DNA of 64,000 bases from Leptospira adleri (GTDB taxonomy: Bacteria > Spirochaetota > Leptospiria > Leptospirales > Leptospiraceae), in assembly GCF_002811985.1 (NCBI RefSeq), contig NZ_NPDU01000023.1, positions 1 through 64,000 of the forward strand, in the 5' to 3' direction. A model generated the notes under the pieces. The model ran no database searches, had not been told where the DNA came from, and worked only from the letters and a program-made list of their open reading frames with translations. This document shows, piece by piece, positions 1-10,733 of this stretch; position 1 is the first letter of the stretch, and every line of letters begins with the position of its first letter. Made by a program: the position numbers and the translations under genes.

Positions 1-75
1 AAGGGAGTTTTTTGAGAATCTTATCCACGATCTCGGAACCGGGATTTTCCTTCACATACAACTCGGCGAAAGGAA
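1..75. repeat. Left arm of a 75-bp inverted repeat (fold-back)
   Basis: Bases 1-75 are the exact reverse complement of bases 373-447, and the match may continue left of the window. The arms carry the same stretch of an RNA methyltransferase gene in opposite orientations and flank about 297 bp that includes the end of cysS. The inner edge of the junction is a GAATTC palindrome at 370-375. This is what template switching or a chimeric contig end would produce, although a real inverted duplication is possible. Confidence 0.95.
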
Positions 76-154
76 AGGAATGTTCCTTTCCTTGATGAGC
101 CTCCGTCAATTCGATCAGAGTTCTCTTCCCGAAGATGTATTCCTGTCTGGCTAT
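1..154 (-). pseudogene. 5' end of RNA 2'-O-methyltransferase gene, inverted copy
   Basis: Read on the reverse strand, this stretch encodes the N-terminal residues (EYIFGKRTLIELTEAHQGK and onward) that are missing from the forward-strand copy at 373-1043, and it runs off the left edge of the window. The best initiation site is ATA at 154-152. It sits five bases after a strong GGAGG (164-160 read in reverse) and overlaps the cysS stop as ATAG. No in-frame ATG, GTG or TTG exists between the preceding in-frame TAA and this point. Joined to the other fragment, the protein would be about 249 residues, normal for the TrmH/RlmB family. Confidence 0.75.
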
Positions 155-372
155 TTTTTCCTCCAGCGGAGTCCATCTTTCGTGTCTTCGATTACGATCC
201 CCTGCGCCAAGAGTTGATCTCGTATCGCGTCGGAACGCGCGAAGTCCTTATTCTTTCTTGCGAGTTGTCTTTCTTCGATGAGGGAATCTATCTCCGAATC
301 GACGAGATCTTTTTTTGATTCGAACGAGAGAACGTCGAAAAGTCGATTGTAATAATTAAATAACTCAATGAA
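151..372 (-). pseudogene. cysS: Cysteinyl-tRNA synthetase, C-terminal fragment
   Basis: The reverse strand reads through 73 codons to a TAG stop at 151-153. It gives a typical CysS C-terminal end: FNYYNRLFDVLSF, then an IEERQLARKNKDFARSDAIR helix and the closing GIVIEDTKDGLRW segment. This domain lies beyond the catalytic core and helps recognise tRNA-Cys. Everything upstream of this segment is absent, because the sequence switches to the methyltransferase gene in the other orientation at about 370-375. In the normal arrangement cysS is followed directly by the methyltransferase on the same strand. An essential gene is unlikely to be broken, so an intact copy probably exists and this junction may be artefactual. 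Confidence 0.85.
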
Positions 373-447
373 TTCCTTTCGCCGAGTTGTATGTGAAGGA
401 AAATCCCGGTTCCGAGATCGTGGATAAGATTCTCAAAAAACTCCCTT
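373..447. repeat. Right arm of the 75-bp inverted repeat
   Basis: This is the exact reverse complement of 1-75. From its left edge the forward-strand methyltransferase reading frame runs on intact to 1043. Immediately left of the arm, in the same frame, there is a TGA at 369-371, so the arm edge marks the point where the gene is broken. Confidence 0.95.
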
Positions 448-1043
448 CTTACGTAAAGGTGCATAAGGTTTCCGTTTCTAAGTTAGACGCTCTTGTCCCC
501 GGAAGAAATCATCAGGGTTTGGTCGCGGTTAAAGTTTCGAGCAAAGAATCCACTCTGGATCAAAAGGATTTGGAAACAATTCTTCCTTCCAAACCGGGAG
601 CGTTTCTCATTTTGGATAGAATCCAGGATCCCGGAAATTTGGGAAATATCTTGAGAACCGCAGAGTGTTTCGGGATCAAGAACGTGATTCTTCCGGATCG
701 AGAATCCGCGGGAATCACGCCGGTCGTCGAAAAAGTTTCTTCGGGAGCCCTTTCCTTCTTAAAAATTTTTACGGTAAAAAATCTGGCGAACACTCTTGAA
801 CTTCTAAAAGAGAACGGCTACTGGATCGTTTCCACGAGCGATCGAGGAAACGAGGATTGGTCCAAACTCCCTGACTTGGAAGAACTCGCAGTCTTGATGG
901 GAAACGAGGGCGAAGGCGTGAAAAGAATTCTGATGGAAAAATCCGACTTCGTTTTGAGAGTTCCCATGCACGGAAACCTTTCCTCTTTAAACGTAACCGT
1001 CGCGACCGGAGTCGTTTTAGACAGACTCGTAAACCGAAAGTGA
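373..1043 (+). pseudogene. TrmH-family RNA 2'-O-ribose methyltransferase, 5'-truncated
   Basis: This is a SPOUT-class (TrmH/SpoU, RlmB-like) methyltransferase that transfers a methyl group from S-adenosylmethionine to a ribose 2'-OH in rRNA or tRNA. The family motifs are present: motif 1 with ILDRIQDPGNLGNILRTAECFG, motif 2 with VLMGNEGEGV, and motif 3 with VPMHGNLSSLNVTVATGVV. The first ~27 residues of the substrate-binding domain are missing. An in-frame TGA lies at 369-371 and the first possible start, TTG at 387, would give 218 residues without a convincing ribosome site. The missing part is encoded in inverted orientation at 1-154. The break coincides with the fold-back junction, so the chromosome probably carries an intact gene. 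Confidence 0.85.
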
Positions 1044-1173
1044 TTTCTACGTTCGATCTTGTCTTAGTTTCCCTCGGATGAAAAGTCCTTTAGGAGATTC
1101 TAATTCTCTTTTGTAAAATTTTATTTCGATTTAACTCTTGCATTTTTTATTTTTCCATTCTCAATGGAAATCG

Positions 1174-2319
1174 ATGAAATCATACATACGACTTTTTAAT
1201 TTTGCGATTTTCCTTTTTGGAATCGGCGTTTTTAATTCCTGCTCCGATCTTTCTTTGAATAAGTTGGAGGAAAAACTCAATCTGAAAAAGGAAAAAAGTT
1301 ATGCGGAAGAGATATTGGGCGCTCTTACCTTTGCTTTTTGGGCTGAGACCAATCACGAACTTTATAAGTTCCTTCCTTTGGCTCCCGTTCTCTTGAAGTC
1401 TCAGATTTCCGCGGATCAATTCGCGGTCGCGACTCCGGACTTGAAGGAAGCAAAACCGAAGATCGTCTTGATACACGGATGGGATTTTAAGGAAAAAAAC
1501 ATAGACCCTCCGACGGATAAATTCACGAAAGTTTCCAATCTCCGAGGAACCTGGGACGACGTTTTGGAAATGTATTCTCAAAATATATCCGGAGTTCAGA
1601 CGAGTTACGAACTCTACACGTTCACTTACAGAACTTCCGATTTTGTGGAGAACAACGGAAGAAGATTCATCGATAAACTGAACTTCGTTTTCACACCGGA
1701 AGACAAAGTGATTCTTCTTGCGCATTCTATGGGCGGACTTGTAAGCCGTTCCGCTCTCTATCACCAGAACAATACAAAGGACGTGATCGATTTTGTTGTT
1801 TCTTTGGGAACCCCCTACTTAGGTTCTCCTTTCGCCTCTTCCAATTATCAAGGAAACTTTGGAACGTTAGGCGATCTTATCGGTTTTATGACAGGGACTC
1901 AAGGGGGAAAAGATCTCGCTTATACGAACGCACTCGGAACTAGCTACTCGGTTCCGCTTCCGAGCGAATACGTGGAAGGCGCCTACAATCTTTATCTCGA
2001 AAGATTACTTTCCGATTCTTCCAGAGACGGAAGGGTAACTGCGTTTTACGGAGCGATGAGTGTTTGTAACGGTCATGCGGGCTCGGATTCTATTTATACG
2101 ATCGGTTGCACTTTTTTGAGCAACGGGAGTCCGAGCTTTACGAATAAGAGCGACGGAATCGTGACAACGACGAGTGGAAAGATGTCCACAAAACTTCCGG
2201 GAGTCCGCCAGATCACAAAAGATTTTGATCACGCGCAACTTTCGTTTCGAAACCATGTGAATAATACGGCGAGAAATACGTACTTCAACGAAGTAATTAC
2301 TCTTATCAATACCTTTTAG
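1174..2319 (+). CDS. Lipase-like alpha/beta-hydrolase lipoprotein
   Basis: The ATG at 1174 is chosen over an upstream TTG at 1138 because it gives a clean lipoprotein signal: MKSYIRLF, a hydrophobic stretch, then FNSC with the lipidated Cys at about residue 23. The mature part is an alpha/beta-hydrolase of the triacylglycerol-lipase/PGAP1-like type. It shows an oxyanion strand IVLIHGWDF, the nucleophile elbow AHSMGG, a likely acid at SDGIVT and a C-terminal His in DFDHAQ. It should act on lipids or esters at the outer membrane or periplasmic face. The substrate cannot be read from sequence. It stands alone on this strand, downstream of the broken methyltransferase. Confidence 0.75.
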   Translation: MKSYIRLFNFAIFLFGIGVFNSCSDLSLNKLEEKLNLKKEKSYAEEILGALTFAFWAETNHELYKFLPLAPVLLKSQISADQFAVATPDLKEAKPKIVLIHGWDFKEKNIDPPTDKFTKVSNLRGTWDDVLEMYSQNISGVQTSYELYTFTYRTSDFVENNGRRFIDKLNFVFTPEDKVILLAHSMGGLVSRSALYHQNNTKDVIDFVVSLGTPYLGSPFASSNYQGNFGTLGDLIGFMTGTQGGKDLAYTNALGTSYSVPLPSEYVEGAYNLYLERLLSDSSRDGRVTAFYGAMSVCNGHAGSDSIYTIGCTFLSNGSPSFTNKSDGIVTTTSGKMSTKLPGVRQITKDFDHAQLSFRNHVNNTARNTYFNEVITLINTF

Positions 2320-2525
2320 GAATTACACGAAGGCCGTATGATTTTTGGAGCTTCTACAATCATTTCAAAGTGCCGTTGTTCCTACGCAATCTGCGAGCCA
2401 TTTGTTTTTGACAAGATTCTATTTATACGATACTGCAATGTCGCCCGATTTTTTCCCTGCGACGCGATCCGTAGAGAGCGTTGCGTTGAGTGATTCCGCC
2501 TTTCCTCCACCCATAAAACTCAGCA

Positions 2526-2550
2526 CGTAGCTTCCCTAAGGGTCGCTACG
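2526..2550. repeat. Hairpin, CGTAGC/GCTACG with inner CCCT/AGGG stem
   Basis: The outer arms CGTAGC (2526-2531) and GCTACG (2545-2550) enclose a second stem, CCCT/AGGG, separated by two-base internal mismatches. There is no adjacent T-run, so it is not a classical terminator on its own. Confidence 0.65.
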
Positions 2551-2558
2551 TAGGATGA

Positions 2559-2621
2559 GGCGCGCGACTTTCTTGGAAAAATTGTCGTAGTTTTGACGAA
2601 GTCAAAGAAAATGCGCGCGCC
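2559..2621. terminator. Imperfect long inverted repeat, possible terminator
   Basis: GGCGCGCGACTTTCTT (2559-2574) pairs imperfectly with AAAGAAAATGCGCGCGCC near 2604-2621. Inside the loop is a second stem, TTTGAC/GTCAAA at 2592-2606. A T-rich stretch follows on the + strand. It could end transcription of the lipase-like gene, or it could be part of a dispersed palindrome. Confidence 0.45.
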
Positions 2622-2723
2622 TTGCTTTTTTTGCAAACCCATTCGTTCTACCTGAGTTTAGAACAAAGTATTGAGTCAGTATGAGAAACCTTTCTCTCCA
2701 CATCACCGCAAACTCTGCTCCTC

Positions 2724-5700
2724 TTAAAGAATAAACAAACTCAACTTACCACTGTGGGAATAGTTGTATGTGAGAATGAGATACTTTCCATTTATAAAAT
2801 CGATCACCCCGTACGGATCGTATCCCGATTGCATCCCTTGATCGGCCGATTGGTTAATCAGTTGCGTCGGAGAAGTTCCAGTCAGGCTCGTACGAAGAAT
2901 TTGATTTTGATATCCGTTTCCATAATAGGAAAAAACGATCTTCGAATTTACAAAATCGTATCTCATAGAATGACGGATATTCCCCGGCGTGGGAGGTGAA
3001 TTCGCGTAGGAAACCGCAGCCAACGTGTTGGATGTTCCATCTAAATTACTTCGATAAAAAGCAAACAGATTTGAATTTGAAAATCCGAACGTGGACGTGA
3101 TCATCTTACCGCTGTTAGGCTCGACAAAAGTAGCCGGAATCGTCTTGTCTATGAATGATTGACCAGCGGAATAATCCAAATTGGCGCAGTTGGTTCCATC
3201 CAAATCGCAACGAAAAAGCCAAGGTTTATAAGAGTTTCCGTTGTAGTTCGTAATCACCAAAAGTTTTTCATTGGTATAATCAATTTCTGCACTCGGCGTA
3301 TAACCCGACTGAGTTCCCGCTCCCGCAGAAATATCTTTGTGAACACAGTTACTACCATCCATCTCGCACCGAAACAAGGAAGGCTTAATGCCGTTCGCGC
3401 CGTTGCTCGTAACCACCAGGAGTTTTCTGTTCAGTTGATCGATAAGAATTTTCGCGTTCGTTCCAGATCCGGAACCTTGACCCGCCGAAATATCAAAATG
3501 ACTGCAGTTGGTTCCATCCAAGTCGCAACGGAATAACGAAGGTTTGGAGGAGCGAGCTACATTCTCCGTAACCACCAAGATCTTTCCTCCGATCTCGTCC
3601 ACTGCAAGCGAAGGATTCTTTCCAGAACTGTTGCCTTGACCTGAGGAAATATCGAAGTGCTGGCAAGAATTCCCATTTAAATCGCAACGAAATAGAGAAG
3701 GTTTATCCCCATTGCTTCCGTTTTGCGTAACGACGATCAGTTTTTTATTGATCGGATCGATCGCCGCGGAAGGGGATTTTCCAGAATCGGTTCCCTGACC
3801 TACCGAGCCGGAAATATCTTTATGAATCGCCGTCGTCGATCCCGGAATCGAAGTGGTGGGAGTTCCGATTCTTTCAACGCTCAGAGGACTTTCTCCTCCG
3901 TTGTGAATCGCGGTCATCGCAACGTATTTTGCGGTACCGTTCGTCAATCCGGAAATAGTAATCGGAGTTGTCGTCCCGGTTACCGAACTGGCAGCGACCG
4001 TAACTCCACTCGAATTTGCGTAATAGACCTTATAGTTCGTAGCGCCTGCAACCGGGATGAATGAAACCACCAATTTCGTATTCCCCGCGCCGACGAGAAC
4101 TCCTTTTGGGGTGGGAGGCGGACCTATGTTCACGGTCTGGCTTGCTATCGACGAAACGTTACCCGCTTTATCTATAGCGATTACTTTGATCTGAAACTGG
4201 CCCGCAGTCGATAGACTGACCGAACCAGAATAAAGATTTCCGTTCGAAATACCGTGGGAAGAATTAAATCCCGGAGATGTTCCGTCTAACGTGTATGCGA
4301 GCTTCTCACACCCCGCATTGCCGACATCCGTACACGAAGCCATAAAGCTCGTTCCGATCGGAAATGGTCCTACGCTGGTCGGCGAAGTGATGGAAACGTT
4401 CGGAGCCGATTGATCCTTTGTAATCGTAACGGCGGTGTTTCCAACGTTGATAGCGCTGGCGACACAAATTCGAATCGTATTATCGCCGAGGCTTAGCCGT
4501 GAATTATCGATTGCACTCACGGTATCGGGACCTCCGGCGGAAATGGGACCGGACGCAAGAACCGTTCCGGTCGTACAACTGGATCCGCCCAGAATCACTT
4601 GGAAGTTTCCGTTTCTATCCGATTGCCAGGAGATCGAGCCGTTCCCACCGGAAACGTAACGAAGATTAGAATTGACCGTAACGTTCGGAGTCGCTAAGTC
4701 CACGGTATATCGCTTTTGAATAACGGAAGAAACATTACCCGCCTTGTCTCTTGCGATAAATTTTATGAAAGTGGTTGCGTTATCAACGGTCGAAATGGCC
4801 GTTCCGGAATAGTGACTCCCGGTGCCGACCGCGCCGGAGAGCGGATCGATCGTTGGATTTGCAGGAACTCCATTTACCAAAGAATTTACTACGGTCTGAT
4901 CACAACCGCTTCCCGAATCCGAACAAGAAAGGGAAACGTTAGTAACCGTTCCAAAATTGCCTTCGTCCGGACTGACCGAAACTGACGGAGGGGTATCGTC
5001 TCTTTGAATGGAAATCGAATTGGAACCGATTCGATCCAATCCGGGAGTGCAGACACCGTCTCCGTCCAAATCGACATATCCGAAAATCGTAAAGTGTTTC
5101 GTTCCTTCTCCTGAAAAATTCCCGGCCGCCGTAACCGAAAAAAGTGAATTCGTTCCGGAAGATAAAACACCTCTTGTTAGCTCCACTCCCGAACCGCAAT
5201 CGGACGCACCGAAACGAATCGTAAACAGCACTGAAATATTGGAAGACCAGGTAATATCCGATCGACTGATCGCGCCCGTTTGGTTGCTGATAAAATTGGC
5301 TGTCGCATTCGCGACTATCACCGGGAGCGTAGTATCGACTCGATACAAAGCCTCCTGAATCGGACTCACGTTCCCGGCTAAGTCTCTGCAAATGTATTTC
5401 GCTCTGTAATCTCCGCTCACGGTATCGGATCCGATATTAAAATTCACAGTCGGAGCATTCGAGTAGGTTCCTTGAAAGGGAGAAAAATTAGGAACACTGC
5501 CGTCGAGAGTATAAACGATTGATCCCGGACCGACGTTATCCGAACAGGTAAGTTTCACTTTCTGAGCGTTTCCATATATTCCCGGAAGATTGTTTGAAGA
5601 AATAGAAATGGAAGGTGGATCTGAATCATTCTGAATTTTTTTAAGAATCGGATCGTTGATCGAGCCGTCGTTATCGACATCAAATCCGTCCGCGATCCCG

Positions 5701-6068
5701 TCCTTTTCGAGATCTATAAACGCAAGAGGATTGCCGGTACAATTCTTACCGGTTCTGGAAGAATAGTGAGACATCTGATGGCATAAGAAATAATTTGTCA
5801 CACCGTTCCCGTCCGTGTCGATGGAATCCAAGATTCCGTCCTGGTCCGCATCCGAAACGAGCATATCAATGACGTCGTTACCGTTGGTATCGATTCCGTC
5901 CGCAATACCGTCTCCGTTGACGTCCAGGAAAGTTCCTTTGATTCTTGCGGTGCCTTCTATATCGATGATCATAAACGGGATCGTGTTTCCGATTCCGGAA
6001 TGACCGGTTTTCAAACAACCGCAACAAAAGAGGAAGGACAATACAAACGAGGGAAAAACTCTTTTCAT
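2724..6068 (-). CDS. Large surface lipoprotein with Ca-binding, Ig/chitobiase-like, Fn3 and seven-repeat C-terminal domains
   Basis: This 1114-residue protein begins MKRVFPSF, followed by a hydrophobic stretch and a Cys-rich lipobox ending at about residue 18 (CCGC). It is probably lipidated and exported. After the signal come Asp/Asn/Gly-rich DxNGDGxxDG repeats (about residues 45-145) resembling thrombospondin-3/EF-hand-like calcium loops. Next are three or four repeats with the DGSxPxF pattern of chitobiase C-terminal/bacterial Ig domains (~150-650), then one fibronectin-III-like domain (~655-740). From about residue 749 to the end run seven repeats of ~53 residues carrying KPSLFRCDLDGTNC and DISAGQG motifs, probably a seven-bladed beta-propeller. 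The domain order suggests adhesion or carbohydrate/matrix binding. No catalytic motif is seen and no function is known to me. Confidence 0.8.
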   Translation of the reverse strand: MKRVFPSFVLSFLFCCGCLKTGHSGIGNTIPFMIIDIEGTARIKGTFLDVNGDGIADGIDTNGNDVIDMLVSDADQDGILDSIDTDGNGVTNYFLCHQMSHYSSRTGKNCTGNPLAFIDLEKDGIADGFDVDNDGSINDPILKKIQNDSDPPSISISSNNLPGIYGNAQKVKLTCSDNVGPGSIVYTLDGSVPNFSPFQGTYSNAPTVNFNIGSDTVSGDYRAKYICRDLAGNVSPIQEALYRVDTTLPVIVANATANFISNQTGAISRSDITWSSNISVLFTIRFGASDCGSGVELTRGVLSSGTNSLFSVTAAGNFSGEGTKHFTIFGYVDLDGDGVCTPGLDRIGSNSISIQRDDTPPSVSVSPDEGNFGTVTNVSLSCSDSGSGCDQTVVNSLVNGVPANPTIDPLSGAVGTGSHYSGTAISTVDNATTFIKFIARDKAGNVSSVIQKRYTVDLATPNVTVNSNLRYVSGGNGSISWQSDRNGNFQVILGGSSCTTGTVLASGPISAGGPDTVSAIDNSRLSLGDNTIRICVASAINVGNTAVTITKDQSAPNVSITSPTSVGPFPIGTSFMASCTDVGNAGCEKLAYTLDGTSPGFNSSHGISNGNLYSGSVSLSTAGQFQIKVIAIDKAGNVSSIASQTVNIGPPPTPKGVLVGAGNTKLVVSFIPVAGATNYKVYYANSSGVTVAASSVTGTTTPITISGLTNGTAKYVAMTAIHNGGESPLSVERIGTPTTSIPGSTTAIHKDISGSVGQGTDSGKSPSAAIDPINKKLIVVTQNGSNGDKPSLFRCDLNGNSCQHFDISSGQGNSSGKNPSLAVDEIGGKILVVTENVARSSKPSLFRCDLDGTNCSHFDISAGQGSGSGTNAKILIDQLNRKLLVVTSNGANGIKPSLFRCEMDGSNCVHKDISAGAGTQSGYTPSAEIDYTNEKLLVITNYNGNSYKPWLFRCDLDGTNCANLDYSAGQSFIDKTIPATFVEPNSGKMITSTFGFSNSNLFAFYRSNLDGTSNTLAAVSYANSPPTPGNIRHSMRYDFVNSKIVFSYYGNGYQNQILRTSLTGTSPTQLINQSADQGMQSGYDPYGVIDFINGKYLILTYNYSHSGKLSLFIL

Positions 6069-6771
6069 AGATTCACAACTTGAAGGAAGAGCGCGTTATG
6101 CAAAACGGCATCCTTTACTTACTCCAATTCTAACTTTATCCTATCTGTAGATCCAAGCGTTCAACCCCTGCTAAAAAGCATTAGAATTCTTGAATTTTCA
6201 AACCTAGGACTAAGCGTAGTTGAAAAATACACTCTTCGAAGAAAAAAAATGATTAAAATGGAATTCAACAAGATACAAAAGATAAGAAAGAAATTTATTT
6301 ATCGATTATTCCTAACGCGCTTATAATTCGGCAAAGAATCGAGAAAAACAAATACTAAGGTCATATTTCCTCAGAACGGTAGGTTTCTCTTTTTAAAAAA
6401 ATAAGAATCAAACAAAAACGATTCTATTTGATAAAATAGAAAACAGTTTTTAAATGAATAACCGACTCTTGCACAAAAAAGAAAAAATGAATCAAAAAGA
6501 TTCAAAAACCTTGTTATCAGGAATTCTAATGAAGTTTAAAAAATAATTTGAAAATCGGAACGTGAATTCTTAAGAGGCAAGGCTTCTTTTCCGCTAAAAC
6601 GAGTCTGCGAAGATTTTAGGAATTCTAAAAAGGAAAACTTGATTTCATAGTGATTTTAGAAACGGAAAAGAATCAAGCGCTTCCAGGATCATTCTCTTTC
6701 GAACTCGTTCCTAAGAAAAAACTCGTAGCCTTAGAACGTTTGGCTTTCACGGGAAGTTTGCCGGTAATTTG
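6069..6771. other. AT-rich intergenic region
   Basis: This 703-bp gap lies between the propeller lipoprotein start and the hisF stop, and is distinctly more AT-rich than its neighbours. It must hold the promoter of the lipoprotein gene (reverse strand) and the end of the hisD-hisF transcript. A small AT hairpin TTCTATTT/AAATAGAA lies at 6422-6441. No gene, RNA or strong terminator is recognised. Confidence 0.6.
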
Positions 6772-7538
6772 TCAGTCGAGCCGAACGGAGATGCCCATCT
6801 CCTGCATCGCCCTCTTCGTTTCTCGAATCGAATATTCTCCGAAGTGAAAGATCGAAGCAGCAAGAACCGCATCCGCTTTTCCGCGGAGAATCGCCTCCAC
6901 CATGTGTTCCGGATTGCCTGCGCCACCGGAAGCTATGATCGGAATTTCCAAAGCCGAAGAAAACGATTTCAAAAGATTGATATCGAATCCGTTCCTCGTT
7001 CCGTCCCGATCCATGGAAGTGAGAAGAATTTCACCGGCGCCTTTGTCCGCGGCTTCTTGGGCCCAATCCAGAGCTTCCCTTCCGGTTTCCGTTCTTCCGC
7101 CGTGCAAAAAGATTTCGTAACGATCTCTTTCCTTTTGGAACTTAACGTCGATCGCGCAGACGATACACTGTGAACCGTAAATCTCCGAAGATTCCCGAAG
7201 TAGTTCCGGATTTTGAAACGCCGCCGTATTGATGGAAACCTTATCCGCGCCCTTTTCTAAAACGGCTCTAACGTCCGCGACCGTGCGAATTCCGCCGCCG
7301 ACCGTAAACGGAATAAAGATTTTTTCCGCGATCCTTTCTACGAGATGAAGAAGAATCTCCCTTCGATCCGAAGAAGCTGTAATGTCCAAAAAACAAAGCT
7401 CATCCGCAAGATTCTCTTCGTAGATCGCCGCCGATTCGACGGGATCTCCCGCGTCGACGAGGTTTACAAAGTTCACCCCCTTTACGACCCTTCCATCCTT
7501 GATGTCCAGGCAGGGAATGACTCTTGCGGTCAAATTGC

Positions 7539-7542
<4 letters not shown>
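6772..7542 (-). CDS. hisF: Imidazole glycerol phosphate synthase, cyclase subunit
   Basis: HisF is the (beta-alpha)8-barrel subunit that uses ammonia from HisH to turn PRFAR into imidazole glycerol phosphate and AICAR in histidine synthesis. All 256 residues are present. The two catalytic aspartates are visible as D13 (RVIPCLDI) and D132 (CAIDVKF). The phosphate-binding loops FTVGGGIR and IIASGGAG are intact. The start overlaps the gatA stop by four bases (ATGA), so the gene is translationally coupled at the end of the long reverse-strand run. No hisH lies in this window. Confidence 0.97.
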
Positions 7543-9289
<1,747 letters not shown>

Positions 9290-9316
9290 GATTCTCTCCC
9301 TTGCAGTCAGAGTGTT

Positions 9317-10732
9317 TTAGTAGGCATTTTTGTCCATGATTCCTTTAAATGGAGTCAGGAGAATAATCTTTAGGTCCAGCCATAACGACCAATTTTCGAT
9401 ATAATAAATGTCTGCGGCGATCCGATCATCGATCGAAGTATCTCCCCTAAGCCCTTTCACCTGAGCGAGTCCGGTAATTCCGGCTTTCACGGCGTGTCTC
9501 CTCATATAGTGCCTGTGATCGTTCTTAAATTTTTCCACAAAGTGAGGACGTTCCGGTCTCGGTCCCACGACCGACATATCGCCGAAAAGAACGTTGAAAA
9601 ACTGAGGAGTTTCATCCAGGGAAAGTTTTCTAAGAATTTTACCGATTCCGGTGACGCGCGGATCGTTCTGAATCGTCCAGGTCGTCTCCGACTGCGATTT
9701 GGCTTGTACGACCATCGTTCTGAACTTGATCATCTTAAACTTTTTATTATCCAGACCGACCCTCTCCTGATAATAAAAGACCGGACCTCTAGACGAAAGT
9801 TTAACGAGCAAAGCCATCAAAATATAGAACGGAGAAAAGAAGAGAATGAATAGAATCGAGAACGTAAGATCAAAAAGACGCTTTATGAATTTATTATATC
9901 CGAGACGGATCGGAATGTTTCGGATCGAGATCACCGGAAGACCTTCCATCTCCTCAACCCGTCCTCGCGCTTTTATGAATTCTTGAAAACCGGGAACGAT
10001 CTTGAGATCGATGCCTTCGTGATCGCAAGCGTCCAAAACTTCCTTGAGATAATCTCCCTCCGAAGGTTCGAGCGTATAAACCACCAAGTCCGGTCTTTCC
10101 GTTTCAAGAATCTTTGCGATCTTACTCACTTTACCGATCACCTTCATGTCTTTACGAACGGGCTTTCCGGTGTTTGCCTGAACAAAACCCAGAATCTTGT
10201 AACCGTAGATTCCGTGTTTGATGACCGCGTCGTTAAACCGCTTGGAAGTTTCGGAAACTCCCACCACCAAAACGCTCCTCAGATTGTAGCCGCGTTTGCG
10301 AAGAGTTCTAAGAAGAATTCTTGCGGAATAATGAAGCAGACTCGTGGTCAGAGTGTTAATGACCGTGTATGCAAGAATGACTGATCTGGAAAATCGTTCG
10401 CTTCCCAGATCCCCTCGAAAGAAGAACAACACCGCGAGAACAAAAACCAAATTGAGAAAGACTCCGCCTACGATCGTGAGGAATTCGTCGATAAAGGAAA
10501 GGCCGCGTCTCGGATGATAAAGATCGATCGCGATAAATACGATCACTTGAAAAAAAGCTAACAGAACAAAAAGAAAAACGTAACTTTCAAGATCCACATA
10601 ACGTACGTCCATTCCGGATTCGTCGACGATATAAAATCGAAAAACGAAAGCGATGGCTCCGCCGAAAAGAGCCGTCACAAAATCCAAAAGCGTAAAGATC
10701 AACTTAAACGTCTGACTTCTTTCTTTGAGCAT
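9317..10732 (-). CDS. Polyprenyl-phosphate sugar-1-phosphate transferase (WbaP/WcaJ type)
   Basis: This 471-residue protein should transfer a sugar-1-phosphate from a UDP-sugar to undecaprenyl phosphate, starting synthesis of O-antigen or exopolysaccharide repeat units at the inner membrane. About four N-terminal membrane segments (residues 10-115) precede a CoA-binding-like fold (~150-260) and a re-entrant helix (~290-315). The bacterial sugar transferase domain follows, with [18 protein letters not shown] and VVGPRPERP. Only two bases separate its start from the lptD-like stop, and uppP, which recycles the lipid carrier, lies just upstream in the same run. The sugar specificity cannot be told. 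Confidence 0.88.
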   Translation of the reverse strand: MLKERSQTFKLIFTLLDFVTALFGGAIAFVFRFYIVDESGMDVRYVDLESYVFLFVLLAFFQVIVFIAIDLYHPRRGLSFIDEFLTIVGGVFLNLVFVLAVLFFFRGDLGSERFSRSVILAYTVINTLTTSLLHYSARILLRTLRKRGYNLRSVLVVGVSETSKRFNDAVIKHGIYGYKILGFVQANTGKPVRKDMKVIGKVSKIAKILETERPDLVVYTLEPSEGDYLKEVLDACDHEGIDLKIVPGFQEFIKARGRVEEMEGLPVISIRNIPIRLGYNKFIKRLFDLTFSILFILFFSPFYILMALLVKLSSRGPVFYYQERVGLDNKKFKMIKFRTMVVQAKSQSETTWTIQNDPRVTGIGKILRKLSLDETPQFFNVLFGDMSVVGPRPERPHFVEKFKNDHRHYMRRHAVKAGITGLAQVKGLRGDTSIDDRIAADIYYIENWSLWLDLKIILLTPFKGIMDKNAY

Positions 10733-10733
10733 A

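Larger units (their letters stand above)
2320..2723. other. Intergenic region with nested hairpins
   Basis: This convergent gap between the lipase-like gene and the large propeller lipoprotein contains no convincing gene. It holds a compact hairpin at 2526-2550, a longer imperfect inverted repeat at 2559-2621 with an inner hairpin at 2592-2606, and a GTTCTA/TAGAAC dyad at 2645-2664. The density of structure suggests a bidirectional terminator or a dispersed palindromic element. Confidence 0.6.

Noticed and set aside
2345..2530. 61-codon forward frame after the lipase-like gene
   Set aside because: It has no ribosome site, no recognisable domain, and runs into a hairpin-rich segment; it looks like chance.
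6650..6847. 65-codon forward frame overlapping the hisF end
   Set aside because: It overlaps hisF on the opposite strand, starts with GTG without a ribosome site, and matches nothing known.
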